Source of the DNA: an uncultured Lachnospiraceae bacterium
GTDB taxonomy: Bacteria > Bacillota > Clostridia > Lachnospirales > Lachnospiraceae
NCBI GenBank assembly: GCA_934320845.1
Contig: CAKRFU010000022.1
Coordinates: forward strand, 1 to 46,210
Length of the DNA: 46,210 bases
Direction of reading: 5' to 3'
The translations under genes were made by a program, and so were the position numbers. Below are positions 27,857 to 35,926 of the stretch, in pieces. Below the pieces are notes generated by a model. That model was not told the origin of the DNA. It saw only the letters and a list, made by a program, of their open reading frames with translations, and searched no databases. Numbering within the stretch: position 1 is the stretch's first letter; each line of letters begins with the position of its first letter.

Positions 27857-29215
27857 CTATGATAATTCTATTATCGTTCCATAATTTGCTGGAAGTTTTA
27901 CAATTACATTTCCGTTTTCAACTCTGCAGTCTACACACTGATTTTTCTCCTCAACACTTCCGTCAAGTATTATTTTTGCTTCATTACATGCCACATGCGG
28001 ATTTATCGTAAGCACTGCCTCATTATCGTCATTGTTCAGAGCTATAACAATAACTTTTCCATCATAATTTCTTGAATATGCAAACTGTCTGTTAGTAAGC
28101 AGCAATTCCTCATATCTGCCCGCACTGAGTTCTTTATAATCTTTTTTCAGCTTTCCTAACTGCATGCACAATTTAGTTATGGCATTATTCTCATATGCAT
28201 CTTTAAAATCATCAAGTTCAAGACAAGGACGAAGATTCCAGTCAGAACCACTTTCTTTTTTTCCTTCAATTGCAAACTCCGAACCATAATAAATAGAAGG
28301 AATGCCGTAAAGAGTGTACAGCAATATATAAATATTGTAAAGATGTTCTTTATTGTTTACCTTTGAATATATACGTTCAACATCATGATTATCAACAAAT
28401 GTGTACAATCTTGTTTCACCGCATATTCCGAGAAGCCTCTTTACCGAATGAGCAATCTCGAAATAATTATGGTCATTGTGGCCTGAATACAGTCCTTTGT
28501 GCAATTCATAATTTGTCACACTGTCAAGCATATCACTATTTGCCCATCTGCTGTAATCACCGTGTATAACTTCACCCATAAGCCAGAAATCTTCCTTTAA
28601 ATTGCGGGTAAAACTTCTGAGTTCCCTCATAAAATCAAAATCAAGTACATCTGCCGCATCTAGTCGTATACCGTCTATATCAAACTCATCAACCCAAAGT
28701 TTTATTGCTTCAAATAAATATGCCTTTACTTCCGGATTTCTCTGGTTTAACTTGACTAACAGATTGTAGCCTCCCCAGTTATCATAGGAAAATCCGTCAT
28801 TATACTCATTATTGCCTCCGAAATTCACATTGCAGAACCAGTCTCTGTATGCGGAATTTTCGCGATTTTGAAGTAAATCCTGAAAAGCAAAAAATGTTCT
28901 TCCAACATGATTAAAAACACCGTCTACAATCACATGCAGACCGTTTTCATGACAATACCGGACATATTTTTTAAAATCTTCATTTGTTCCAAGACGGCAG
29001 TCAACTTTCTTGTAATCTGTCGTCTCATAACCATGTCCCTCAGATTCAAACAAAGGACCTATATATATAGCTGTGCACCCAATCTTTTTTGCATGTTCTG
29101 CCCACTTAGTGAGCTTGTCAAAATGTTCTTCCCCTGCACCGTCATTTTCCTTTTTGCATCCGCAAAGTCCCAACGGATATATATGATAAAATACCGCTTC
29201 ATCGTACCACTTCAT
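27857..29215 (-). CDS. GH13 family alpha-glycosidase (alpha-amylase-like)
   Basis: Glycoside hydrolase acting on alpha-glucans or maltodextrins; 452 residues, no signal peptide, so cytoplasmic. TIM-barrel motifs are all present: region I 'HVIVDGVFNHVGR', region II 'IDGIRLDAADVLDF' (nucleophile Asp), region III 'FWLMGEVIHGDYS' (acid Glu) and region IV 'TFVDNHDVERI'. The N-terminus 'AVFYHIYPLGLCG' is typical of small neopullulanase/cyclomaltodextrinase-like enzymes without the extra N-terminal domain. A short C-terminal beta domain follows. GGAGGG precedes the ATG. No sugar transporter lies nearby, so the exact substrate is open. Confidence 0.88.
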   Translation of the reverse strand: MKWYDEAVFYHIYPLGLCGCKKENDGAGEEHFDKLTKWAEHAKKIGCTAIYIGPLFESEGHGYETTDYKKVDCRLGTNEDFKKYVRYCHENGLHVIVDGVFNHVGRTFFAFQDLLQNRENSAYRDWFCNVNFGGNNEYNDGFSYDNWGGYNLLVKLNQRNPEVKAYLFEAIKLWVDEFDIDGIRLDAADVLDFDFMRELRSFTRNLKEDFWLMGEVIHGDYSRWANSDMLDSVTNYELHKGLYSGHNDHNYFEIAHSVKRLLGICGETRLYTFVDNHDVERIYSKVNNKEHLYNIYILLYTLYGIPSIYYGSEFAIEGKKESGSDWNLRPCLELDDFKDAYENNAITKLCMQLGKLKKDYKELSAGRYEELLLTNRQFAYSRNYDGKVIVIALNNDDNEAVLTINPHVACNEAKIILDGSVEEKNQCVDCRVENGNVIVKLPANYGTIIELS

Positions 29216-29259
29216 AATCTAATCTTCCCTCCTATATAATTATGGTTAATTGTAACATA

Positions 29260-30111
29260 TCAATTTAAAGAACGCATTAAAAACTTTATTCCAAAAATTC
29301 CCGCTATTATCAAAAACAGCGCAATTATCAAAACTATTATATTAACCCATGCTGCTCCTGTTCCAAGTATGACCGGCAGTATATAGCTTGTCCCGTTAAA
29401 TGTTATATGCGTAAGCATTGAGCACAATATACTGCCCGTGGCTTTAACAATAATCCCTAAAACCATTCCCAGGCAAAAAGCATACAATCCCTGAACAATA
29501 TTCATATGATATATTCCAAACAATGCTGCCTGAATAATATTTGCTTTCCAAAATGGAAATGCTGTATAAACCCTGTCAAAAATCGCACCTCTAAATATCA
29601 TTTCCTCAGATACAGGTCCGATAAGAACTGCATAACCTAATGTTAAAATAATATTTCCGCTTTCAAAATTAGACATAAGCTTTGTATAATTTTGAAAAGC
29701 CTGTGGAAACACCGTTGTTAATAAGCTCAGCAAAAAAGTTAACAATATGCAGCATCCGCTTCCGATGCAAAAAATACATAATACGTTTTTTATCGAAAAT
29801 ACCTGTCCATAATCAACATGTTCACTGCGCCAGCTTGATTTCATATAGAGCACTCCGCACCATATAAATGATAATACTGCGCTGACGGCTGAGATTGCCA
29901 TCATTATATTTGTCTGTGAAGTCTGACCTAATATTGTCACTTCTGCCAACAGTCTCGCATACTCACCGCCGCGTATCATTCCGTAAGCGACATATCCAAG
30001 CACACAAAGCATATATGCAATAAGCTGCATAAAAATAATTCCTCCAAATATAAGAAGAACTTTTATCATCATTGTAACTCTCAATTTTTTTAAATCGTCC
30101 TGACTATACAT
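29260..30111 (-). CDS. CPBP family intramembrane glutamic/metallo-protease
   Basis: Integral membrane protein, 283 residues with about seven or eight hydrophobic helices. The CAAX-protease/bacteriocin-processing (CPBP, Abi) signature is intact: 'GPVSEEMIFRGAIFDRV' (EExxxR), 'ALFGIYHMNIVQGLY' (FxxxH) and 'LTHITFNGTS' (HxxxN). Substrate unknown; family members process prenylated proteins or bacteriocins or provide immunity. No bacteriocin gene is visible nearby. The ribosome site is AGGAAGAG. It starts 131 bases after ftsZ, beyond a terminator and a dispersed repeat copy. Confidence 0.88.
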   Translation of the reverse strand: MYSQDDLKKLRVTMMIKVLLIFGGIIFMQLIAYMLCVLGYVAYGMIRGGEYARLLAEVTILGQTSQTNIMMAISAVSAVLSFIWCGVLYMKSSWRSEHVDYGQVFSIKNVLCIFCIGSGCCILLTFLLSLLTTVFPQAFQNYTKLMSNFESGNIILTLGYAVLIGPVSEEMIFRGAIFDRVYTAFPFWKANIIQAALFGIYHMNIVQGLYAFCLGMVLGIIVKATGSILCSMLTHITFNGTSYILPVILGTGAAWVNIIVLIIALFLIIAGIFGIKFLMRSLN

Positions 30112-30132
30112 AATTTCTCTTCCTTATCCAAA

Positions 30133-30180
30133 TAATGCCACGGATTGCTTCATTGCTATCTGCTTTTGACCCTTGCGTCA
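30133..30180 (-). repeat. Dispersed 48-bp repeat, copy A
   Basis: Matches 35879-35926 at 46 of 48 positions, same orientation (minus-strand core GGGTCAAAAGCAGATAGCAA). It lies between the ftsZ terminator and the CPBP gene. It is not a coding segment here; there is no transposase and no terminal inverted repeats. Confidence 0.85.
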
Positions 30181-30190
30181 TATAAAGTGA

Positions 30191-30222
30191 AAAATCCGAA
30201 CAAAACTACCTGTCCGGATTTT
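30191..30222 (-). terminator. Terminator after ftsZ
   Basis: Arms 30191-30202 (AAAATCCGAACA) and 30211-30222 pair with one G-U over an 8-base loop; on the minus strand the run TTTTTCACTTT follows. It closes the dcw cluster. Confidence 0.7.
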
Positions 30223-30241
30223 CTTTATCACTATAACGCTT

Positions 30242-31456
30242 TTACTTCTTTCTCTGTAAAAATTCAGGTATCTTAATTCCACCATCTTCATTTCCTCTTG
30301 TATAAGAAGCAGATGGCTGAGGCTGTATATTCTGTCTTGTTGCTGACTGAACATTCTGCTGTTTAGCAAAATCCTCTGATGTCTGAACGTTAACTTTCTT
30401 AGTCGGTGATGCTATCTGTCCCTCTCTTGTCGGAAAGTTAGTCTTAGGAGCCTGTGTCTGTCTGATAAAGGATGGAGACTTTGATGCATGTGCCTGCTGT
30501 TCTGTATTATCCTCATCAAGACCTGTAGCTATAACAGTTATCTTTACCGAATCATCACCTGTTCCGTCACTTACACCAAATATAATATTGCTGTTTTCTC
30601 CTGTGAGTTCTTCTATGTACGATGCTGCTTCACTTGCCTCTAAAAGTCCTACATCTCCGGCAATATTTATAATTACGTCTGACGCCCCTTCAATCGTTGT
30701 CTCAAGAAGCGGACTTGATATAGCCTGCTTTACAGCTTCAAGACATTTGTCATCGCCTGTTCCTGTTCCGATTCCAATGTGAGCAACTCCTTTATCTTTC
30801 ATAACTGTTTGCACATCGGCAAAATCAAGATTGATAAGTCCCGGAACATTGATAAGATCCGTAATACCCTGAACACCCTGCTGAAGTACCTCGTCAGCTT
30901 TGCTTAACGCATCCTGCATAGATGTTCTTCTGTCAACTATCTCCAAAAGTTTGTCATTAGGTATAACTATAAGAGTATCTACGCTGTTTTTAAGATTTTC
31001 AATACCTGCAATCGCATTATTCATACGGCTTCTTGCTTCAAACTTGAATGGTTTTGTCACAATTCCTACTGTAAGTATACCAAGTTCTTTTGATATCTCT
31101 GCGACAGCAGGAGCAGCTCCTGTTCCTGTTCCGCCACCCATTCCGCAAGTTACAAAGACCATATCTGCACCTTTTATCATCTCTGTTATATCTTCACGAT
31201 TTTCCTCAGCAGCTGCCTTGCCAACCTCAGGATTAGCACCGGCACCAAGTCCTTTTGTTAATTTTTCTCCAATCTGCAGGCATGTTGCAGAATTGCAATT
31301 TAGAAGGTGCTGCTTATCTGTATTTATACATATAAACTCAACGCCTTTCATTCCCTCTTGTATCATTCTATTTACGGCATTATTTCCGCCTCCGCCAACA
31401 CCAACTACAACAATTTTAGCGGTTATTTCTGAATCATTTGTTTTTATTTCTAACAA
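30242..31456 (-). CDS. ftsZ: Cell division protein FtsZ
   Basis: Tubulin-like GTPase forming the division ring. GTP-binding '[17 protein letters not shown]' near residue 17, tubulin signature '[15 protein letters not shown]' near 105, T7-loop region '[14 protein letters not shown]' near 205. A Gln/Asn/Thr-rich linker leads to the C-terminal peptide '[13 protein letters not shown]', which binds partner proteins. Length 404 residues. The start is TTG (31454-31456), with AAGGAGG 7 bases upstream; no alternative ATG lies close by. It has its own near-consensus promoter in the 100-base gap after divIB. No ftsA is present. Confidence 0.97.
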   Translation of the reverse strand: MLEIKTNDSEITAKIVVVGVGGGGNNAVNRMIQEGMKGVEFICINTDKQHLLNCNSATCLQIGEKLTKGLGAGANPEVGKAAAEENREDITEMIKGADMVFVTCGMGGGTGTGAAPAVAEISKELGILTVGIVTKPFKFEARSRMNNAIAGIENLKNSVDTLIVIPNDKLLEIVDRRTSMQDALSKADEVLQQGVQGITDLINVPGLINLDFADVQTVMKDKGVAHIGIGTGTGDDKCLEAVKQAISSPLLETTIEGASDVIINIAGDVGLLEASEAASYIEELTGENSNIIFGVSDGTGDDSVKITVIATGLDEDNTEQQAHASKSPSFIRQTQAPKTNFPTREGQIASPTKKVNVQTSEDFAKQQNVQSATRQNIQPQPSASYTRGNEDGGIKIPEFLQRKK

Positions 31457-31498
31457 CGCTGCTCCTCCTTAATCTGCTCACAAATTTCCCTAATCTAT

Positions 31499-31527
31499 AT
31501 AATACCCATTAACCTTTGAATAATCAA
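31499..31527 (-). promoter_or_regulatory. Sigma-A promoter for ftsZ
   Basis: TTGATT (31522-31527), 17-base spacer, TATTAT (31499-31504) on the minus strand, about 43 bases before the TTG start of ftsZ. It suggests ftsZ can be expressed apart from the long dcw transcript. Confidence 0.65.
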
Positions 31528-31556
31528 GAGAAAATTTGTTCTTTTAATCTTTTTAT

Positions 31557-32264
31557 TTAATTATTTGTTTTTAACACAATTTTATCACCTGACTGATAAT
31601 CAGACATATCTATACTGCCTTTTAAATTTTTCTTTTCTGTTGTTTTTAATACTGATGACAACGCTGCTAACTGGTCATCATACATGTTTTTCTTTCCAAG
31701 ATAAACTCTTACTTTTCCTGAATATAATATAATTCCGTCTGTACTTGAATGTATTCTTGATACATCAATTTTATAATGACTTATAAGCTGTGATATATTC
31801 ATTATTTTAGAAAAGAGTTTTTCATCTTTGACACTGAATGCCTCCCCTATAGAAAAGTCACCGAATTTTATTCCCGTAACCATAGGAACTCCATCTTTAT
31901 GTTCCGGCAAACTCTGCAATACTATTCCGTCTTTGTCAAAATAAACATACTGTCCCATATACTTTATACAGCCGCTTACTTTCTTTTCATATACATGAAG
32001 CAGTACAGAATTACGGTCTGTATATTTTACATCAATATCTTCAATGAGTGGAAGTTTATTTATTCCATATATTTTATTGTACAACCTGAATACAAGTTCA
32101 TTATCTGAAAATTTTCTGCCAAATACACTCTTTTCTATTTCAGCATCAGAATATGTACTGTCTCCTTCTATTTCAATTGTATTTATATGAAATGCAAAAT
32201 ATAATCCAAATACAAAAGCTGCCAAAACACATATAAATATAATGAAACGTTTCAGTATCCTCAT
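31557..32264 (-). CDS. divIB: Cell division protein FtsQ/DivIB
   Basis: Bitopic division protein. A cationic N-terminus (MRILKRF) and a single membrane segment (residues ~5-27, 'FIIFICVLAAFVFGLYFAF') precede an extracellular POTRA domain starting at 'NTIEIEGDSTYSDAEIEKSV', then the FtsQ-type beta region. 235 residues. I use the ATG at 32264, which overlaps the ftsW stop by 4 bases (ATGA); the open frame further upstream is an antisense-free but unsupported extension into ftsW. Position before ftsZ and after ftsW fits divIB. Confidence 0.88.
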   Translation of the reverse strand: MRILKRFIIFICVLAAFVFGLYFAFHINTIEIEGDSTYSDAEIEKSVFGRKFSDNELVFRLYNKIYGINKLPLIEDIDVKYTDRNSVLLHVYEKKVSGCIKYMGQYVYFDKDGIVLQSLPEHKDGVPMVTGIKFGDFSIGEAFSVKDEKLFSKIMNISQLISHYKIDVSRIHSSTDGIILYSGKVRVYLGKKNMYDDQLAALSSVLKTTEKKNLKGSIDMSDYQSGDKIVLKTNN

Positions 32265-33424
32265 AAACAGTTTAACCTCTTTTCTCTTTTTGAAACACCA
32301 AGAACTATCCCCATCTCTGCCATCATTATCATCGCAGAGGTTCCTCCATAACTTATAAACGGAAGCGGAATACCTGTTGACGGTATAGAGTTTGTAACTA
32401 CCGCAACATTTATGACAACCTGTATCGAAAGCTGCAGCATAACACCTGAACATAACATAGTCCCGAAAATATCAGATGCACCATAACCAATGCGGATAAC
32501 TTTCCAGAACAATACAATGAACGCAATTATCAAAACCGCCGCACCGACAACTCCAAGTTCCTCACATATAACTGAGAATATCATATCATTATATGCCTCA
32601 GGTATATACCCCAGTTTTTGTACACTGTTTCCTACTCCGTTTCCAAACAAGCCTCCGGTAGCAATAGCATACAAACCCTGTTTTATCTGATGAGCATTTT
32701 CATTTGTTTCAACATTAAGCCATATCTGTATTCTTTCCATTCTGAAAGGGTCTCCGAAAATTATATACAGCGATGCCGCAGCTATCATAGCTATTACACA
32801 TACGATAAAATATCCGTTTTTATTGCTTGCTATAAAACACATTCCAACGCTTATCCCGGCAACAACTATTGCTGAACTCAAATTTTCCTTTGCTATAACG
32901 GCAATCAACGGAGCAATAAATAACATTACTCGCAAAAATCCCATAAATGTATCAAAAATACTTCTGTTTATGTATGCGACATACGATATAAAAATAATAA
33001 CTACAATCTTGGTTATCTCCGACGGCTGAAATTGGATAAATCCAAATCTGAGCCATCTTCTTGCACCGTTATAATCAACACCGATAAATAAAACCGCTAT
33101 CTGCATAATAAGTGCAACGGCATATAAAATATGAACGACCTTTATGCTTCCGTTTTTACCGAAAACATTCCCTATTAAAATATGATAATCAAAAGCCGCC
33201 ACAAATATCATCATGGCACATCCTGCCAAAAGTCCCGCAATCTGTGACTTGACAAATCTAAGCGGTGCTCCAAGCAAGAGTGCATTATATATTCCTGCGC
33301 TGTTTATCATACAGACACCGAAAATTGCAATTCCTAATGTCAGAACGATAAGCATATAATCATACTTAGAGTAATTTTTTTCTTTTCTCGGTCCGGTTAT
33401 GTTCTTACTCCAGGCTGTTGACAT
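32261..33424 (-). CDS. ftsW: FtsW/SpoVE-type peptidoglycan glycosyltransferase
   Basis: SEDS-family polytopic membrane protein, about ten helices in 387 residues, polymerising lipid II at the septum with a class B PBP. Marks include 'YNGARRWLRFGFIQFQPSEI' and the C-terminal 'SIPSTGIPLPFISYGGTSAM'. The ATG at 33424 (MSTAWSKN) lies inside the last codons of murD (20-base overlap), so translation is probably coupled. The ribosome site AGAGGTG is at a long spacing of about 15. Whether it serves vegetative division or also sporulation cannot be told. Confidence 0.92.
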   Translation of the reverse strand: MSTAWSKNITGPRKEKNYSKYDYMLIVLTLGIAIFGVCMINSAGIYNALLLGAPLRFVKSQIAGLLAGCAMMIFVAAFDYHILIGNVFGKNGSIKVVHILYAVALIMQIAVLFIGVDYNGARRWLRFGFIQFQPSEITKIVVIIFISYVAYINRSIFDTFMGFLRVMLFIAPLIAVIAKENLSSAIVVAGISVGMCFIASNKNGYFIVCVIAMIAAASLYIIFGDPFRMERIQIWLNVETNENAHQIKQGLYAIATGGLFGNGVGNSVQKLGYIPEAYNDMIFSVICEELGVVGAAVLIIAFIVLFWKVIRIGYGASDIFGTMLCSGVMLQLSIQVVINVAVVTNSIPSTGIPLPFISYGGTSAMIMMAEMGIVLGVSKREKRLNCL

Positions 33425-34769
33425 ATTGCTTGAACAGGTCACCTCTCTCTTCAAAATTTTTAAACATACCCCAGCTTGCACATGCCGGAGATAACAAAAC
33501 AGCATCTCCGGATTCAGCCTGCTCACTGCTCACTTTTACAGCCTCCTCCAAAGATTCAGTCATTATTATATTTTCAAAACCTGCTTTTTTTGCTGCAGCT
33601 GCAATTTTATCCTTTGTCTGACCAAGAAGCACAAGCGCTTTTACCTTGTCTCCGAATGAGGCTATCCACTCATCGTATGATGAATCTTTATCGTAACCGC
33701 CTCCGATTACTATAGTAGGTCTTACCATTGCCTCAACCGCCTTTATCGCAGCATCAGGATTTGTTCCCTTAGAATCATTGTAATATTTAACGCCGTTTAC
33801 TTCCCTAACATATTCAATTCTGTGCTCAACGGCATTAAACTCTTTAACTGCCTTTCTTATGCAGTCTATCGGCACTCCCGCATGCATGGCAATTGCTACC
33901 GCAGCCATCACATTTTCATAATTGTGCTTACCCAAAAGCTTCATGTCATGTATTGTACATACCATTACAGGCTCCTGTTCCTCTCCGTCACAATACATAA
34001 TCTTTTCCCCTTCAAGCCATATACCCTCTTTAAGTTCATGCTCACTGCTAAACCAGAATATCTTTGCCGGTATATCCTTTGCTATTTTCTTAAGGTATTC
34101 ATCTTCATAATTCAGAACACAAATTTCATCCTTATTCTGATTTTTTGCAATTCTTGTTTTAGCCTCAACATAACATTCCATTGTATGATGTCTGTTCAAA
34201 TGATCCGGTGTAATGTTAAGAATCGCACTTATTTGAGGATGAAATTTATTTATTGTCTCAAGCTGGAAACTGCTTACTTCTGCTACTGTTACCGATTTTT
34301 CCGTCATTTGTGCGGCATACTCCGTATACGGATAACCGATATTTCCAACTACATATACATCCTTAAAATATGTTTTCATAATCTCACCGGTAAGTGCCGT
34401 AGTTGTTGTTTTTCCATTTGTTCCCGTTATGGCAAAGAGTTTTCCCGCACCACAAAGATATGCAAGTTCAATTTCTCCCCATACAGGTATATTCTTCTCC
34501 TGAAGCTTTACAACAAAAGGTAAATCAGTCGGAACCCCGGGACTCAATATCACAAAATCAATGTTATCCATCTTCTGCTCCGGAAGTTCTCCTATTATAA
34601 GATCAAACTCGGCATCTTTCGGAAATCTTGAAACAATCTCTTCTGTTGAAAATGATGTATTTCCTTCCAGTACAATAACTTCTGCTCCTGTCCTATTTAA
34701 CAGCCTGACGGCCGCAATCCCGCTTTTTCCTGTACCTACTACCAATACTTTCTTGTTTGTAAATTTCAT
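33405..34769 (-). CDS. murD: UDP-N-acetylmuramoylalanine-D-glutamate ligase
   Basis: Adds D-glutamate to UDP-MurNAc-L-Ala in the cytoplasm. N-terminal Rossmann motif 'VLVVGTGKSGIAAVRLL', ATP loop 'FAITGTNGKTTTTALTGEI', 'LNITPDHLNRHHTMECYVEA' with the Mur ligase metal site, and the C-terminal 'YYNDSKGTNPDAAIKAVEAM'. 454 residues from the ATG at 34769 (MKFTNKK) with AGAGG 6 bases upstream; an ATG two codons earlier (34775) is equally in frame. It lies between mraY and ftsW, the usual dcw order. Confidence 0.96.
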   Translation of the reverse strand: MKFTNKKVLVVGTGKSGIAAVRLLNRTGAEVIVLEGNTSFSTEEIVSRFPKDAEFDLIIGELPEQKMDNIDFVILSPGVPTDLPFVVKLQEKNIPVWGEIELAYLCGAGKLFAITGTNGKTTTTALTGEIMKTYFKDVYVVGNIGYPYTEYAAQMTEKSVTVAEVSSFQLETINKFHPQISAILNITPDHLNRHHTMECYVEAKTRIAKNQNKDEICVLNYEDEYLKKIAKDIPAKIFWFSSEHELKEGIWLEGEKIMYCDGEEQEPVMVCTIHDMKLLGKHNYENVMAAVAIAMHAGVPIDCIRKAVKEFNAVEHRIEYVREVNGVKYYNDSKGTNPDAAIKAVEAMVRPTIVIGGGYDKDSSYDEWIASFGDKVKALVLLGQTKDKIAAAAKKAGFENIIMTESLEEAVKVSSEQAESGDAVLLSPACASWGMFKNFEERGDLFKQYVNSLE

Positions 34770-34807
34770 ATTCATCCTCTTTTCCTAATAATAACTTTTT
34801 ATTCTAA

Positions 34808-35785
34808 TCATGTTTTTTCCAATATCACAGCTATGCACATAACTGTAGTTATTACAGAAAAAACTGCAACAACCGTTGTTTCTCTCCATCCACATTGTTC
34901 AAAATGATGATGCAGCGGTGCCATTTTTAAGAGTCTTTTTCCTCCACTCATTTTAAAATATGACACCTGAATTATTACAGACAAAACCTCTGCAAGATAT
35001 ACCACTCCTACTATCGCTATATATAAAGGCATCTTTAATTCGATTGCAATTGCCGCTACAAACCCTCCAAGAGCAAGCGAACCTGTATCTCCCATAAAAA
35101 CCGCTGCCGGATGTACATTGAAAATCAAAAATCCCATCAGAGCTCCCGCAACACATGCACCCGACAAAGCCATATCACAGTTTAATTTAATGGCAACCGT
35201 CGAAAAAAATACCACAATCAGCAAAGTTACACTTGCTGCAAGACCATCAAGCCCATCCGTAAAATTTGCACCGTTAACAGTCCCCATCATTATAATGTAA
35301 ACGATAAATACAAAAAGTATCGGTGACACCGACAGATAAATACCATTTTTTATCCCTCCGGTAAACGGAATAAGCATCTCACATTTTTCCTGCAATTTAA
35401 AAATATAATAATAACAGAACCATAATGTAACTATACTCTGCAATATAATTTTTTGTAAAACTGATAAACCTAGCGAGCGTTTCAGACATACTTTTATATA
35501 ATCATCTAAAAAGCCAATTGCACCAAATCCAAGAAAAGTAAATATCAACAGACATTCTTCCCTGCTGCCGTTTATTCCCAAAAGATTAACTCCTGTTGAA
35601 CATATGAGTATCACAATGCCACCCATAGTAGGCGTTCCTGCCTTTTTCAAATGTGACTTTGGTCCCTCACATCTTACATATTGATTCACATTCAATGTTC
35701 TGAGGATTGGTATCATGACCGGACAAAGCGCAGCACTTGCAAAAAAAGCTCCAAGCATCGAAATAAACACAGATGAAAATGTCAT
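34808..35785 (-). CDS. mraY: Phospho-N-acetylmuramoyl-pentapeptide transferase
   Basis: Forms lipid I on undecaprenyl phosphate. Polytopic membrane protein of 325 residues, ten or so helices. Family motifs: 'KKAGTPTMGGIVIL' near residue 48, the catalytic 'FLGFGAIGFLDDYIKV', 'NGANFTDGLDGLAAS' and 'MAPLHHHFEQCGW' near the C-terminus. GGAGG lies 7 bases before the ATG. The upstream gap to the PBP gene has a long imperfect hairpin (35848-35878) and repeat copy B. Confidence 0.96.
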   Translation of the reverse strand: MTFSSVFISMLGAFFASAALCPVMIPILRTLNVNQYVRCEGPKSHLKKAGTPTMGGIVILICSTGVNLLGINGSREECLLIFTFLGFGAIGFLDDYIKVCLKRSLGLSVLQKIILQSIVTLWFCYYYIFKLQEKCEMLIPFTGGIKNGIYLSVSPILFVFIVYIIMMGTVNGANFTDGLDGLAASVTLLIVVFFSTVAIKLNCDMALSGACVAGALMGFLIFNVHPAAVFMGDTGSLALGGFVAAIAIELKMPLYIAIVGVVYLAEVLSVIIQVSYFKMSGGKRLLKMAPLHHHFEQCGWRETTVVAVFSVITTVMCIAVILEKT

Positions 35786-35847
35786 TATCAGACCTCCTGA
35801 AAGTTCTTATAAGCAAATTAATGTTGTTTGCATACAATGTATATGAT

Positions 35848-35878
35848 GTTGGAGCCAAAAGATATTTTTGACCCCAAC
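35848..35878 (-). repeat. 13-bp hairpin in the leader of mraY
   Basis: Arms 35848-35860 (GTTGGAGCCAAAA) and 35866-35878 pair through two G-U positions in RNA, loop of 5. It abuts repeat copy B. No T-run follows on the minus strand, so it is a stable internal structure rather than a clear terminator. Confidence 0.5.
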
Positions 35879-35926
35879 TAATGCCACGGATTGCTTCATT
35901 GCTATCTGCTTTTGCCCCTTGCATCA
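35879..35926 (-). repeat. Dispersed 48-bp repeat, copy B
   Basis: Second copy of the repeat at 30133-30180, 46/48 identical. It overlaps the 3' end of the upstream PBP gene: its right half encodes the last residues (roughly DARGKSR) and the TAG stop of that protein. Confidence 0.85.

Noticed and set aside
30133..30180. Insertion sequence remnant
   Set aside because: No transposase fragment, no terminal inverted repeats and no target duplication are seen around either copy.
33822..34523. 233-residue open frame on the plus strand
   Set aside because: Antisense to murD, rich in Cys, His, Phe and Tyr, no ribosome site and no recognisable domain.
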